A stretch of 64,000 bases of DNA from Rhodobacterales bacterium RIFCSPHIGHO2_02_FULL_62_130 (GCA_001828855.1 MHZT01000003.1:62001-126000); one strand, 5' to 3'. Numbered from the stretch's first letter, positions 51,788-63,161 are shown. The notes: generated by a model from the sequence alone, not told the origin. A program made the numbers and translations.

Positions 51788-52387
51788 ATGCCCGCGCTGA
51801 AGCCGACCGAGTTTTATGGCACGATCACTTGGTTGGGCCGCGTGATGAACCGCGAGGCGGCGCTTGAATCGGTGTCGGTGACCGAATTGCACGCCGGTTT
51901 CGACGGGCCGGAGGGCGAGGCGCATGGCGGGCTGACGCGGCCCTCGTGCAGTCGGGTGCTGGGGCTTTACAAACGCGATACCGAAATCCGCAATACGCGG
52001 CAATTCTCGGTGCTGTCAGCCGAAGAACTGGCCCAGATCGCCGCGCGCATGGGGCTGGACAGCCTTGATCCCGCACTGGTCGGGGCCAGCATGGTGATTT
52101 CCGGCATCCCCGATTTCAGCCGCCTGCCGCCCTCGTCGCGGCTACAGGCCGAGGGCGGGGCGACGCTGGTTGTCGATATGGAAAACCGGCCCTGCACGCT
52201 GCCCGCCCGCCCGATTGAAACCCGCCACGAAGGCTTTGGCCGCGCGTTCAAACCTGCCGCCGCGGGGCGCCGCGGTATTACCGCTTGGGTCGAGGCCGAG
52301 GGCGTTTTGCGTGTCGGTGCGCGGGTTCGGCTGCATATTCCTGATCAACGCGCATGGGCGAATCTGTCGCAGGCACGGCGCGACTGA
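51788..52387 (+). CDS. MOSC domain-containing protein
   Basis: GGLTRPSCSRVLGLYKRDTEIRNTRQFSVLSAEELAQIAARMG; MENRPCTLPARPI. Confidence 0.78.
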   Translation: MPALKPTEFYGTITWLGRVMNREAALESVSVTELHAGFDGPEGEAHGGLTRPSCSRVLGLYKRDTEIRNTRQFSVLSAEELAQIAARMGLDSLDPALVGASMVISGIPDFSRLPPSSRLQAEGGATLVVDMENRPCTLPARPIETRHEGFGRAFKPAAAGRRGITAWVEAEGVLRVGARVRLHIPDQRAWANLSQARRD

Positions 52388-52572
52388 CAGCCTGAGTCAT
52401 GGAACGTGCGTTCTAAAAACGGAAAAATTTCCGCTAACGTTCTATTTTTTCCCATCGGAAACATGGGCTGGCGAATTTGGTGGGGAAGAAGTCGGAAAAG
52501 CGCACCCGATGGCGCGTTTTGTCCGCTATCACGTCGCCAATGGGACAATCCACGCCCCTTTGGGAGATACCA

Positions 52573-54249
52573 ATGGCCTTCAAAACCGACATCGAGATTG
52601 CACGCGAAGCCAAGAAAAAGCCGATCATGGAGATCGGCGCAAAGCTTGGCATCCCCGCCGAGCATCTGCTGCCCTATGGCCATGACAAGGCCAAGGTTGG
52701 GCAAGAGTTCATCAAGTCGCTTGCGGATCGCCCCGATGGCAAGCTGATCCTTGTGACCGCAATCAACCCGACGCCGGCTGGCGAAGGCAAGACCACCACC
52801 ACAGTCGGCTTGGGCGATGGCCTGAACCGCATCGGCAAAAAAGCTGTGGTCTGCATCCGCGAAGCCTCGCTTGGCCCGAACTTCGGCATGAAGGGCGGCG
52901 CTGCGGGTGGCGGTTACGCCCAGGTCGTTCCGATGGAAGAGATGAACCTGCACTTCACGGGTGACTTCCACGCCATCACCAGCGCCCACAACCTGCTGTC
53001 GGCCATGATCGACAACCACATCTACTGGGGCAACGATCTGGAGATCGACGCCCGCCGTATCGTGTGGCGTCGCGTGATGGACATGAACGACCGCGCGCTG
53101 CGGGACATCGTGGTGAACCTTGGCGGCGTGTCCAACGGCTTCCCGCGCCAGACCGGCTTTGACATCACCGTGGCCTCGGAAGTCATGGCGATCCTGTGCC
53201 TGTCGAACGATCTGGACGACCTGCAAAAGCGTCTGGGCGACATCGTTGTGGCCTATACCCGCGCCAAGACCCCGATCTATGCCCGCGACATCAAGGCTGA
53301 CGGCGCTATGACCGTTCTGCTGAAAGACGCGATGCAGCCGAACCTTGTGCAGACGCTGGAAAACAACCCCGCCTTCGTGCATGGCGGCCCGTTTGCCAAC
53401 ATCGCCCACGGCTGCAACTCGGTCATCGCGACCAAGACTGCGCTGAAACTTGGTGAATATGTCGTGACCGAAGCTGGCTTCGGGGCCGACCTTGGTGCCG
53501 AGAAGTTCTTTGACATCAAGTGCCGCAAGGCTGGCCTGAAACCGGCGGCTGCCGTGATCGTGGCCACCGTGCGCGCCATGAAGATGAACGGCGGCGTTGC
53601 CAAGGCCGATCTGGGTGCGGAAAACGTGGCGGCTGTGCAGAAAGGCTGCCCGAACCTTGGCCGCCACATCGGCAACGTCAAATCCTTCGGCGTGCCGGTT
53701 GTGGTCGCCATCAACCACTTCTTCAGCGACACCGATGCCGAAATCGCAGCCGTAAAGGCCTATGTGGCCGAGCAGGGCGCCGAAGCCATCCTGTGCAAGC
53801 ACTGGGCGCATGGTTCGGCCGGGATCGAGGAACTGGCGAACAAGGTCGTGCAACTGGCGGAATCGGGCGCTGCGAACTTTGCCCCGCTTTACCCCGATGA
53901 CATGCCGCTGTTCCAAAAGCTGCAAACCATCGCCAAGCGCATCTACCACGCAGATGACGTGATCGCCGACAAGTCGATCCGGGATCAGCTGAAGGCTTGG
54001 GAAGCGGCTGGCTATGGCCACCTGCCGATCTGCGTTGCCAAGACGCAATACTCCTTCACCACCGACCCGACCGTGCGCGGCGCGCCGACCGGTCACACCG
54101 TTCCGGTGCGCGAAGTGCGCCTCTCGGCAGGGGCTGGCTTCATCGTCGCGATCTGCGGCGAGATCATGACCATGCCGGGCCTGCCCAAGGTGCCGTCGGC
54201 CGAAGTGATCCGCCTGAATGCGGAAGGCAACGTCGAAGGTCTGTTCTGA
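52573..54249 (+). CDS. fhs: Formate-tetrahydrofolate ligase
   Basis: [64 protein letters not shown]. Confidence 0.97.
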   Translation: MAFKTDIEIAREAKKKPIMEIGAKLGIPAEHLLPYGHDKAKVGQEFIKSLADRPDGKLILVTAINPTPAGEGKTTTTVGLGDGLNRIGKKAVVCIREASLGPNFGMKGGAAGGGYAQVVPMEEMNLHFTGDFHAITSAHNLLSAMIDNHIYWGNDLEIDARRIVWRRVMDMNDRALRDIVVNLGGVSNGFPRQTGFDITVASEVMAILCLSNDLDDLQKRLGDIVVAYTRAKTPIYARDIKADGAMTVLLKDAMQPNLVQTLENNPAFVHGGPFANIAHGCNSVIATKTALKLGEYVVTEAGFGADLGAEKFFDIKCRKAGLKPAAAVIVATVRAMKMNGGVAKADLGAENVAAVQKGCPNLGRHIGNVKSFGVPVVVAINHFFSDTDAEIAAVKAYVAEQGAEAILCKHWAHGSAGIEELANKVVQLAESGAANFAPLYPDDMPLFQKLQTIAKRIYHADDVIADKSIRDQLKAWEAAGYGHLPICVAKTQYSFTTDPTVRGAPTGHTVPVREVRLSAGAGFIVAICGEIMTMPGLPKVPSAEVIRLNAEGNVEGLF

Positions 54250-54263
54250 TATCAGCCGCGGAA

Positions 54264-54315
54264 CCGGGGGTTTCACACCCCCGGACATCCGTGGCATATT
54301 TAGGAACAGATGAAG
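54264..54315 (+). repeat. Composite intergenic repeat (copy 2)
   Basis: CCGGGGG-TTTCACA-CCCCCGG hairpin followed by GTGGCATATTTAGGAACAGATGAAG; matches 29804-29872 in inverted orientation. Confidence 0.8.
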
Positions 54316-54375
54316 GGGCTTTTCGCGGCTTTGGCATTGGCTTAGGGAGTGCCGGATGCTGCGAGGACGAGAGCG

Positions 54376-54678
54376 ATGCGAAAGCCCCAAGACTGTGCGA
54401 CGATGGCCGAGTTGCGGGTCGAGATTGATCGGCTGGATGGCGAGATCGTTGCACAACTGGTGGCGCGGGCGGCTTTTATCGACCGCGCTATCGTGTTGAA
54501 ACAAGGCGAAAACCTGCCCGCCCGTATCGATGATCGGGTCGAGGATGTGGTGACCAAAGTGCGGGCGCGGGCCGCTGCCCAAGGGCTGGACCCCGCCTTG
54601 GCAGAAGACCTCTGGCGGCGGATCATCGATTGGTCCATCACGCGTGAGGAACAAGTTCTGGGGCCGGATCGCCCCTGA
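54376..54678 (+). CDS. Chorismate mutase
   Basis: MAELRVEIDRLDGEIVAQLVARAAFIDRAIVLKQ...EDLWRRIIDWSITREEQ; AroQ-type. Confidence 0.85.
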   Translation: MRKPQDCATMAELRVEIDRLDGEIVAQLVARAAFIDRAIVLKQGENLPARIDDRVEDVVTKVRARAAAQGLDPALAEDLWRRIIDWSITREEQVLGPDRP

Positions 54679-54687
54679 AAGGGTGCT

Positions 54688-55566
54688 ATGACGGCCACGC
54701 TGATTGACGGAAAAGCCATCGCCGCGCGGATGCGGGCGGAAACCCTGATCGAGGCGCAGGCCTTGGCCGATGCCGGATGGGCGCCGAAACTGGTGTCGAT
54801 CTCGGTGGGCGATGTGGCGGCGGCAGAGCTTTACGTCCGCAACCAGCAGAAACAGGCCGAGGCGGCGGGCGTCGGTTTTGAGTCGCGCAATTATCCCGAA
54901 ACCATCTCACTAGAGCAGTTGGTGGGCGTGCTGTCCGGCCTGAACGCCGATCCGCGCGTGAACGGCATTATCATCCAGCGCCCTTTGCCCGCGCATATTC
55001 CGGTGAAGGCGCTGCAAAAGGCCGTGCATCCGTTGAAAGACGTGGAAGGCATGCACCCCGCCAGCATCGGCAATATCGTCTACAACGATCTGGCGCTTGG
55101 GCCCTGCACCGCCGTTGCTGCGGTGGAAATCCTGAAAACTTTGCCGCTGCGGCTGGAGGGCTTGGATGTCTGCGTGATCGGGCACTCTGAGATCGTGGGC
55201 AAGCCGATTGCCTTTCTGATGATGGGCTTGGGGGCGACGGTGACTGTCTGCCACCACATGACGCGTCAGGTCGCCGTTCATTCCCGCGCCGCTGATGCGG
55301 TGTTCGTCGCCGTGGGCAAACCCGGCCTTGTGACCGGCGAGATGCTCAAGCCCGGTTCGGCGCTGATCGACATCGGGATCAACCGCGTTGAAGGCAAGAC
55401 CGTGGGCGATGCCGATTTTGAAAGCTGCTCGAAGGTGGCGGGTTGGATCACGCCGGTTCCGGGCGGCGTTGGCCCTGTAACGGTTGCCACCTTGATGAAA
55501 AACGCGGTTCTCGCGACCCGCATGCAAATGGACCATTATCGCAGCGCCTTCGCGGCGGCTGTCTAA
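54688..55566 (+). CDS. folD: FolD-like methylene-THF dehydrogenase (divergent copy)
   Basis: [41 protein letters not shown]; active-site Lys replaced (YVRNQ). Confidence 0.88.
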   Translation: MTATLIDGKAIAARMRAETLIEAQALADAGWAPKLVSISVGDVAAAELYVRNQQKQAEAAGVGFESRNYPETISLEQLVGVLSGLNADPRVNGIIIQRPLPAHIPVKALQKAVHPLKDVEGMHPASIGNIVYNDLALGPCTAVAAVEILKTLPLRLEGLDVCVIGHSEIVGKPIAFLMMGLGATVTVCHHMTRQVAVHSRAADAVFVAVGKPGLVTGEMLKPGSALIDIGINRVEGKTVGDADFESCSKVAGWITPVPGGVGPVTVATLMKNAVLATRMQMDHYRSAFAAAV

Positions 55567-55575
55567 GGAGAGAAC

Positions 55576-56466
55576 ATGACCGCTAAAGTGATCGACGGCA
55601 AAGCCTTTGCTGCCAATGTGCGCGCCCAAGTTGCCGCTCATGTCGCCAAGCTGAAGGAAACCCACAACATCCAGCCCGGTCTGGCCGTGGTGCTGGTGGG
55701 CGAAGATCCGGCTTCCCAAGTCTATGTCCGCAACAAGCACGCCTCGACCATCGAAGTTGGCATGGCCTCGTTCGAACACCGGCTGCCGGTGGATACCTCC
55801 GAGGCCGATCTGCTGGCGCTGGTGAAATCGCTGAACGCCGATCCGAAAGTGCATGGCATTCTGGTGCAACTTCCGCTTCCGGCGCATCTGAACTCGGAGT
55901 TGATCATCAACACGATTGATCCGGCCAAGGATGTGGACGGCTTTCATATCTCGAACGTCGGGCTGCTGGGAACGGGACAGAAGTCGATGGTTCCCTGCAC
56001 GCCGCTGGGCTGCCTGATGATGCTGCGCGACCATCACGGCAAGCTGGCAGGGCTGAATGCGGTTGTCGTGGGGCGATCCAACATCGTGGGCAAGCCGATG
56101 GCGCAATTACTGCTGGGCGATAGCTGCACCGTCACCATCGCGCATAGCCGCACCAAGGATCTGGCCGCAGTCTGCCGTGGGGCCGATATTCTGGTCGCCG
56201 CCGTGGGCCGCCCCGAGATGCTGACCGGCGACTATGTGAAACCCGGCGCAACCGTGATCGACGTCGGCATCAACCGGATCGAGCGTGACGGCAAGGCCAA
56301 GCTGGTGGGCGACGTGCATTACGAATCGGCCGCCGCCGTGGCCGGAGCCATCACGCCGGTTCCCGGTGGCGTTGGGCCCATGACCATCGCTTGCCTGCTG
56401 GCCAATGCGCTGACCGCCTGCTGCCGCGCCAATGGCCTGCCCGAACCCGAAGGCCTGACAGCCTGA
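55576..56466 (+). CDS. folD: Bifunctional methylene-THF dehydrogenase/cyclohydrolase (canonical)
   Basis: [59 protein letters not shown]. Confidence 0.96.
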   Translation: MTAKVIDGKAFAANVRAQVAAHVAKLKETHNIQPGLAVVLVGEDPASQVYVRNKHASTIEVGMASFEHRLPVDTSEADLLALVKSLNADPKVHGILVQLPLPAHLNSELIINTIDPAKDVDGFHISNVGLLGTGQKSMVPCTPLGCLMMLRDHHGKLAGLNAVVVGRSNIVGKPMAQLLLGDSCTVTIAHSRTKDLAAVCRGADILVAAVGRPEMLTGDYVKPGATVIDVGINRIERDGKAKLVGDVHYESAAAVAGAITPVPGGVGPMTIACLLANALTACCRANGLPEPEGLTA

Positions 56467-56575
56467 CGCCAGCCCCACAAATTGCACCCGCCAGCCTGCC
56501 GTAAGGGCAAGCTGGCGATTGCGCTTGTGTTTCCAAGGCATTATGACTTGGCCATTGGGGTCGCACGCTAGGGCC

Positions 56576-57349
56576 ATGTCGGCATTTCTTGATGAGTTGA
56601 AATCGGATCTTCGGTCTCGCGTGCCTTTGGTGCTGTGGCTGGTTTGTGCGATGTCTTTGGCCGTTTCCGGGCCATTTGGAAGCTATGGTATCTTTAGTTT
56701 CTGGCAGCGTTTGCTGATCTGGTTGCCGGTCACGGCCTGCGCGATTGCAACAATTACCCTTGTGCGGGCCTTGGTCTATGGCACTTGGGGGCTGCGTGAC
56801 GTGCCGCGCGGGGCTATCCTGATCGCCGCGCTGTCCTGTCTGGTGATTTGCCCGCCGGTTTACGCGCTTGCCAATGGACCGTTTCTGGTGCCAACGGTCA
56901 AAGGCGCCGGATGGGCGGAATTGATCCTGTTGGTTGGTTCGATCACGCTGGGAATCAGTTCGCTGCGCCATTCGATCCAGCCAATGATTCCCGCCACGGC
57001 CCCCGAGACCCTGACGGAAACGGTCGAGAGCGGGCCACTCCCCCGCCTGATCGAGCGTCTTGATCCGGATCTGCGCGGCAAACTGCAATCAATTTCTGTG
57101 CGGGATCATTATGTTGACGTGTCCACGAGTCTGGGCGTCGGCAGTCTTCTGATGCGGTTTTCCGATGCAATTTCCGAGGTGTGGCCGGTTGAAGGCGCAC
57201 AGGTGCATCGCTCGCATTGGGTGGCGTGGGACGCGGTTGAAGCTGTTGAGCGGGAGGGCGGAAAGCTGTTCCTGCGCCTGCCATCCGGTGCGCGCATTCC
57301 TGTGAGCCGCAATCACCGCGACAAGCTTGAGGCACGCGGTTTGGTCTGA
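56576..57349 (+). CDS. Membrane protein with C-terminal LytTR-type DNA-binding domain
   Basis: Four hydrophobic segments then ISVRDHYVDVSTSLGVGSLLMRFSDAISEV...VHRSHWVAWDAVEAVEREGGKLFLRLPSGARIPVSRNHRDKL. Confidence 0.85.
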   Translation: MSAFLDELKSDLRSRVPLVLWLVCAMSLAVSGPFGSYGIFSFWQRLLIWLPVTACAIATITLVRALVYGTWGLRDVPRGAILIAALSCLVICPPVYALANGPFLVPTVKGAGWAELILLVGSITLGISSLRHSIQPMIPATAPETLTETVESGPLPRLIERLDPDLRGKLQSISVRDHYVDVSTSLGVGSLLMRFSDAISEVWPVEGAQVHRSHWVAWDAVEAVEREGGKLFLRLPSGARIPVSRNHRDKLEARGLV

Positions 57350-58005
57350 CTGCGGCCAATCTTGCCAAGCGGCACGGGCAGGGCATGGTTTCCGGTCAGG
57401 ACCGCAATCGCGTCGGGGGCCATCACGGCGGCAAGCGTAGGGTCGTCAGCCCAAAGCCCGCCGGTATAGGTGCCAAAAGCAGGCAGGATCACACGCGTGG
57501 CATCAATCAGAAAACAGGGGCGGGCGCGACCGGCCAATTTTGCCTTCGGATGGTAATGCCCTGAAATTTCGTTATTTTCTTTTGATGCGATGTGGCGCAG
57601 GATGATCCCGCCCACCGCCATTTCTGCGCGATGGTTTCCCTTGATCGGGGTTGGCCCGGCGTCGTGATTGCCTTCGATCCAGTTCCAATCGCGCCCTGCC
57701 ATCAGCCGTGCAAGCCATTGCAGATCATCTTCGTGCATCTCTGACGAGGCGGCCAGATCGTCAAAACTGTCACCCAGACAGACCACCTGCCGCGCGGCGG
57801 TTGCAGACAGTTCGGCCTCCAGTCGGGCCAGAGTGGCGCGAGTCTCATAGGGGGGGAGCAAAACACCGCCCCGTCGGGCGATGCGTTCCGATTTGCCGAA
57901 GTGCAGATCCGACACGATCAGCATGGCGTGATCGGGCCAGAACAATGCGCCCGAACGGCGTGCGACAAGATGGGCATGGGCAAGATCGAAGTGATACATA
58001 GCCAA
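57313..58005 (-). CDS. pdeM: Ligase-associated DNA damage response endonuclease PdeM
   Basis: LIVSDLHFGKSE; CLGDSFDDL; EGNHDAGP; SGHYHPKAKL metallophosphatase motifs. Confidence 0.88.
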   Translation of the reverse strand: MAMYHFDLAHAHLVARRSGALFWPDHAMLIVSDLHFGKSERIARRGGVLLPPYETRATLARLEAELSATAARQVVCLGDSFDDLAASSEMHEDDLQWLARLMAGRDWNWIEGNHDAGPTPIKGNHRAEMAVGGIILRHIASKENNEISGHYHPKAKLAGRARPCFLIDATRVILPAFGTYTGGLWADDPTLAAVMAPDAIAVLTGNHALPVPLGKIGRSQTKPRASSLSR

Positions 58006-58065
58006 GCTCTGCCTTCAGCGCAGGCCAGTTTCAAGCGGGTTTGGCAGGGCGGTTTCCTGCGCGGC

Positions 58066-60522
58066 CTATTCCAGCCCGGCATCGCGCATCAACTGCGCGG
58101 CAGCGTCGGCGGCAAGCCTGTCGCGCCCAACACCATCGACCGGAATTTTCCCCGGTTCAAGGAACAGGGGGGCGGCCAAGGGTGAAGGGCGGTCAAGCCG
58201 CTGAATGTCAATTCTGGGTCCAATCCGGTCAATCATTCCTTCGATCCGCGAAAAATCCACCAACCCCCGCATCGCCTCTTCGCGGGTGATCGCCAGCATC
58301 AGATGGTTCTGGTCGTATTTTCGCAGCGTTTCGTAAAGAATGTCTGAAGAAAACGTGGCTTGCCGACCCGATTTGCGCCGCCCCTGATGCGTCCGCTCGA
58401 TCAGCCCTGCAATGATCGCGGCAGACCGGAAGGTGCGCTTCATCACCGCATTGCCCGAAAGCCAGCTTTCCAGATCGGAACGCAGGTTGGTCGGGTCCAG
58501 CAGGCTGGCCGGATCGGCCACGGGTTCCAGACCCCAGATCAGCGTCGCGTAGTCGGTGGCGACAAATCCCAAAGGGGCAAGCCCTTGATCCTCCATCCGT
58601 TTTGTCAGAAGCAGGCCCAAAGTCTGCTGCGCGTTGCGCCCCGCAAAGCCGTAAAGGCACAGGTGATGTCGCCCCTCATAGGGGAAGGTTTCGATCAGCA
58701 GCCGGTCGGGTTCGGGCAGGCGCGACACTTGCCGTTGCAGCGCAAGCCAATGCGCGGTGTGGGCGGGCAGGCTGGGCCAGTCAGGCTGTTGGAAAATATC
58801 TAAAATCCGCTGGGTCAGCAGGGTCGAGGTTGCAAACTTCGTTCCCGAGAACACCGCCACCTTGGGATCGCGACCCGGTTGGCGGGTGACCTCGACCGTC
58901 ATCTCGTTCAGCCCCTCATAGCGCACCACCTGACCGCCGATCAGGAAGGTGTCACCGGCGGTCAGGGTGCTGGCGAAAGCCTCTTCAATCTCGCCCAAGG
59001 GGGTGCCGCCCATCCGGCCTTTCAGCCGCACTTTCAGGGTTTCGGTGTCGATGATGGTGCCAAGGTTTTGACGGATCACGGCGGCGGTTCGGGGATCACG
59101 AAGTTGCCATTTATCGTTGCGTTTCAACAGCCTTTGCCATTTGTCATAGGCGCGCAGGGCATAGCCGCCGGTGGCGGTGAAGTCGAGGCAGGCGTCGAAT
59201 TCGGCGCGGGTCAGGGCGGCGTAGGGGCCAGCGGTGATGACCTCGGCGTAAAACTGATCGGCGTCGAAGGGGGCCGAGCAGGCGGTCATCAGGATATGCT
59301 GGCACAGAACGTCGCGGGGGCCGGTGCCGCGGGGTTCGCCGTCCAATGTGCGGGCCTTTACGGCATCAAGGGCTGCCTGACATTCCACCACCTCGAACCG
59401 GTTGGCAGGCATCAGCAGCGCCTTGGACGGGGCGTTGTAGCGGTGGTTGGCGCGGCCTATTCGTTGGACTAAGCGCTTGATATTCTTGGGCGCGCCGACC
59501 TGAATGACCAGATCGACATCGCCCCAGTCTATCCCTAGATCAAGCGAACCGGTGCAGACGATGGCGCGCAGTTTCCCGTCTACCATCGCCTGTTCCACCC
59601 GGTCGCGCTGTTCGCGCGACAGGCTGCCGTGGTGGATGCCGATGGGCAGGTCTTCGGTATTGGCAAGCCAGAGGTGGTGAAAGAAAATCTCGGCCTGCGC
59701 GCGGGTGTTGTGAAAGATCAGGGTGGTTTTGTGGCGAGAAATCTCGTTCAAAATCTGCGGGATAGCATAGCGCCCGCCGCCGCCCGCCCAAGGTGGGGGA
59801 GCAGGGGTTTGCAGCATCTGGATGTCGGGATCGGGTCCGGCATCGGCTTGAAGGATGTCCGTTTCGGGGCCAAGAAAGCGCGCCAAGGCGGGCGGATCTT
59901 CGACGGTGGCGGACAGGCCGACTCGGCGGATATGGGGGGAGAGGGCGGTCAGGCGCGATAGGCACAGCATCAACTGATCGCCGCGTTTCGATTCTGCCAG
60001 AGCGTGAATTTCGTCCACTATCACGCGGGAAAGATTGGAGAATATGCGGGGGGCGTCTTCGTAGGATAACAGCAGCGCAAGGCTTTCGGGCGTTGTCAGC
60101 AGGATATGCGGTGGATCGGCGCGCTGGCGGCGGCGGGCGGTATAGCTGGTGTCGCCGGTGCGATCCTCGATGCGGATCGGCAGGTCTGCGCCCTCGACCG
60201 GCGTGCGAAGGTTGCGGCGGATGTCGGCGGTCAGTGCCTTGAGCGGAGAAATATACAGCGTGTGCAAGCCCTTATGGGTTCCATCCGCCAATTCGGCAAG
60301 GCTGGGCAGGAACCCCGCCAGCGTCTTTCCGCCCCCCGTGGGCGCGATCAAAAGCGTCGATTTCGCCCCCGAACAAGCCAGCATATCCATCTGGTGCGGG
60401 TGCAGGGACCAGCCTTTTTCGGCGAACCATCGGGACAGGGGAGCGGGCAATTCCATGCCGTCAAGATAGGCGGGCAGGCCCGCGCGTCCAGCCGGAAACG
60501 GCGTGTGTTTTGCGTGGTGCAT
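58066..60522 (-). CDS. Ligase-associated DEXH-box helicase (Lhr-like)
   Basis: APTGGGKTLAGFLPSLAEL; VIVDEIHAL; QRIGRANHRYN; start uncertain (60522 or 60456). Confidence 0.9.
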   Translation of the reverse strand: MHHAKHTPFPAGRAGLPAYLDGMELPAPLSRWFAEKGWSLHPHQMDMLACSGAKSTLLIAPTGGGKTLAGFLPSLAELADGTHKGLHTLYISPLKALTADIRRNLRTPVEGADLPIRIEDRTGDTSYTARRRQRADPPHILLTTPESLALLLSYEDAPRIFSNLSRVIVDEIHALAESKRGDQLMLCLSRLTALSPHIRRVGLSATVEDPPALARFLGPETDILQADAGPDPDIQMLQTPAPPPWAGGGGRYAIPQILNEISRHKTTLIFHNTRAQAEIFFHHLWLANTEDLPIGIHHGSLSREQRDRVEQAMVDGKLRAIVCTGSLDLGIDWGDVDLVIQVGAPKNIKRLVQRIGRANHRYNAPSKALLMPANRFEVVECQAALDAVKARTLDGEPRGTGPRDVLCQHILMTACSAPFDADQFYAEVITAGPYAALTRAEFDACLDFTATGGYALRAYDKWQRLLKRNDKWQLRDPRTAAVIRQNLGTIIDTETLKVRLKGRMGGTPLGEIEEAFASTLTAGDTFLIGGQVVRYEGLNEMTVEVTRQPGRDPKVAVFSGTKFATSTLLTQRILDIFQQPDWPSLPAHTAHWLALQRQVSRLPEPDRLLIETFPYEGRHHLCLYGFAGRNAQQTLGLLLTKRMEDQGLAPLGFVATDYATLIWGLEPVADPASLLDPTNLRSDLESWLSGNAVMKRTFRSAAIIAGLIERTHQGRRKSGRQATFSSDILYETLRKYDQNHLMLAITREEAMRGLVDFSRIEGMIDRIGPRIDIQRLDRPSPLAAPLFLEPGKIPVDGVGRDRLAADAAAQLMRDAGLE

Positions 60523-60623
60523 CCGTGGTTTTTCCGTGGTCACAGCCGTGGGTGGCGCGGGCGGGCCAAGTTTGTCGCCTTTGGGCTTGCGGGCGGGCAG
60601 GGTGCGGCCTAATCCGGTCGCCA

Positions 60624-61435
60624 TGAAACTCCTCTTTCTTGGCGATGTGATGGGGCGCGCGGGGCGTGCTGCGATCACCGAGCGGCTTCCCAGTCTGCGG
60701 ACTGCGTGGGGCCTCGATTTCGTGGTGGTGAATGGCGAGAACGCCAGTCAGGGCGCGGGGCTTACCGGCGAACATGCGCGGCTGTTGCTACAGGCGGGGG
60801 CGGATTGCATCACGCTGGGCGATCATGCCTTCGATCAGAAAGACATGCTGCAATTCATCGAGCAGGAACCGCGCATCATCCGGCCGCTGAACTTTTCCAA
60901 GGTGGCACCGGGGCGCGGGGTGAAGATTTTTGACGCCACGCAGGGGCGCAAGGTTCTGGTGGCGCAGGTCTTGGGGCAGGTCTTTATGAAGCGGCCCTTC
61001 GATGATCCGTTTTCCGCGATCGAGCAGGTCTTGAAAACCCACCGCATCGGCGGGTCGGTGCAGGCGGCGATTGTCGATGTCCATGCCGAGGCGACATCCG
61101 AGAAGATGGCGATGGGGCATTGGATGGACGGGCAGGCCAGTTTGGTCGTTGGCACCCATACCCATGTGCCGACAGGGGATGCGATGATCCTGCCGAAAGG
61201 CACGGCCTATCTGACCGATGCCGGGATGTGCGGCGATTACAATTCGGTCATCGGGATGGAAAAGCTTGAACCGCTGCGGCGGTTCATCACCGGCATGGCA
61301 TCCTCGCGGTTCGAGCCTGCGAATGGCCCTGCGACGCTGTCGGGCGTCTATGTCGAAACCGACGACAAGACCGGCAAGGCGGTGAAGGTCAGGATGATCC
61401 GGCAAGGTGGCGTGCTGGAGCAATCGGCCCCATGA
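60624..61435 (+). CDS. YmdB-family metallophosphoesterase
   Basis: MKLLFLGDVMGRAGRAAI; VVNGENASQGAGL; LGDHAFDQKD; VVGTHTHVPTGD. Confidence 0.92.
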
Positions 61436-62340
61436 AAGAGCGGCGCTTCTATCTGCTGATGCTGGCGGGGCTTGGCATCGGCTGGGGCAGCACGCAGCCT
61501 TTGGGCAAGATTGCAGCCTCGACTGGCCATGCGCCGTTCGGGCTGATCTTCTGGCAATTGGTGATCTGTTCGGTGGTGCTGGGCGCGCTGACGCTGCTGC
61601 GGGGCAAGCGGTTGCCGCTGACGGCGGCGGCGCTGCGGTTTTATGTGGTGGTGGCGTTTCTGGGCACACTGGTGCCGAATTACACGTTCTACGTCTCGGT
61701 GGCGCGGTTGCCGTCGGGGATCATGTCGATCCTGATCTCGATGGTGCCGCTGCTGGCCTTTCCGCTGTCAATGGCGGTGGGGACGGACCGGTTTTCGGGC
61801 AAGCGGCTGGCGGGTCTGGGGTTGGGCCTGCTGGGTGTGGCGCTGATCGCGCTGCCGGGGACAAGCCTGCCCGATCCGGCGATGGTGGCGTTCTTGCCGC
61901 TGGCGATGGTGGGGCCGCTGTTTTACGCGATGGAAAGCACCTATGTCGCCAAGGCAGGCACGCCGGGGATGGACGCGGTGCAGGCGATGTTTGGCGCATC
62001 GCTGGCGGGGCTGGTGTTCTGCGCGCCGGTGATGCTGGCGCTGGGGCACTGGTTTCCGATGACGCTGCCGCTGGATCGGGCCGAAGGCGCGCTTATTGTC
62101 AGCTCGGCCTTGCACGGGCTTTTGTATGCGACCTTCGTGTGGCTGGCCTCGAAGGCGGGGGCGGTTTTTGCGTCGCAATCGTCCTACATCGTCACGGCCT
62201 CGGGCGTGGTCTGGGCGATGGTGCTGCTGGGGGAGAGGTTCAGCCCTTGGGTCTGGGCGGCGGCGGCGGTGATGCTGGCGGGGATCAGCCTTGTGCAGCC
62301 GCGACCTGCCGCAGCTTCCAACAGGCGGCGCGCAGCCTGA
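61432..62340 (+). CDS. EamA/DMT family transporter
   Basis: About 10 TM segments with EamA-type repeats; ATGA overlap with upstream gene. Confidence 0.85.
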   Translation: MKERRFYLLMLAGLGIGWGSTQPLGKIAASTGHAPFGLIFWQLVICSVVLGALTLLRGKRLPLTAAALRFYVVVAFLGTLVPNYTFYVSVARLPSGIMSILISMVPLLAFPLSMAVGTDRFSGKRLAGLGLGLLGVALIALPGTSLPDPAMVAFLPLAMVGPLFYAMESTYVAKAGTPGMDAVQAMFGASLAGLVFCAPVMLALGHWFPMTLPLDRAEGALIVSSALHGLLYATFVWLASKAGAVFASQSSYIVTASGVVWAMVLLGERFSPWVWAAAAVMLAGISLVQPRPAAASNRRRAA

Positions 62341-62416
62341 AGCGCGCGGGGTTGCGGGCAGGGGCGGGCATGGTGTAGATGGCCCCATCACCCAATCAGG
62401 GATCGGAGTAAGGGTC

Positions 62417-63157
62417 ATGGCAGGCCATTCAAAATGGGCAAACATCCAGCACCGCAAGGGCAAGCAGGATAAGCTGCGCTCGAAGATGTTTTCCAAGCTG
62501 GCGAAGGAAATCACCGTCGCCGCCAAGATGGGCGACCCCGATCCCGACAAGAACCCGCGCCTGCGTCTGGCGGTCAAGGCGGCCAAGGCCGTTTCCATGC
62601 CGAAAGACGTGATCGACCGCGCCATCAAGAAATCGGTGGGCGGCGATGCGGCGGATTACACCGAGATCCGCTATGAAGGCTATGGCGTCAACGGCATCGC
62701 CATCATCGTCGAGGCTATGACGGATAACCTGAACCGGACCGCGTCGAACGTGCGCTCGTATTTCTCGAAATGCGGCGGCAATCTGGGGCAGACCGGATCG
62801 GTCAGCCACAGTTTCGACCGCGTGGGCGAGATCACCTATCCGGCCTCGGCGGGGTCATCCGATGACGTGATGATGGCCGCATTGGATGCGGGTGCGGATG
62901 ACGTGGAATCGGATGAAGACGGCCATTTCATCTATTGCTCGGTCGAGGCGCTGTCGGAAGTCTCTGACGCGCTGGAAAAGGCGCTGGGCGAGTCGACGGA
63001 ATCCAAGCTGATCTGGAAAGCGCAAACCCTGACCGAGGTGGATCTGGACACCGCACAGAAACTGATGCGCCTGATCGACATGCTGGAAGAGGATGACGAC
63101 GTGCAGGCGGTGACGCATAACTTCGACATCCCCGAGGATGTAGCGGCACAGCTCTGA
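62417..63157 (+). CDS. yebC: YebC/PmpR family transcriptional regulator
   Basis: [32 protein letters not shown]. Confidence 0.97.
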   Translation: MAGHSKWANIQHRKGKQDKLRSKMFSKLAKEITVAAKMGDPDPDKNPRLRLAVKAAKAVSMPKDVIDRAIKKSVGGDAADYTEIRYEGYGVNGIAIIVEAMTDNLNRTASNVRSYFSKCGGNLGQTGSVSHSFDRVGEITYPASAGSSDDVMMAALDAGADDVESDEDGHFIYCSVEALSEVSDALEKALGESTESKLIWKAQTLTEVDLDTAQKLMRLIDMLEEDDDVQAVTHNFDIPEDVAAQL

Positions 63158-63161
63158 CACA

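Noticed and set aside
52345-54654. 769-aa minus-strand ORF antisense to fhs
   Set aside because: Shadow ORF opposite a fully convincing formate-THF ligase; no recognisable domain.
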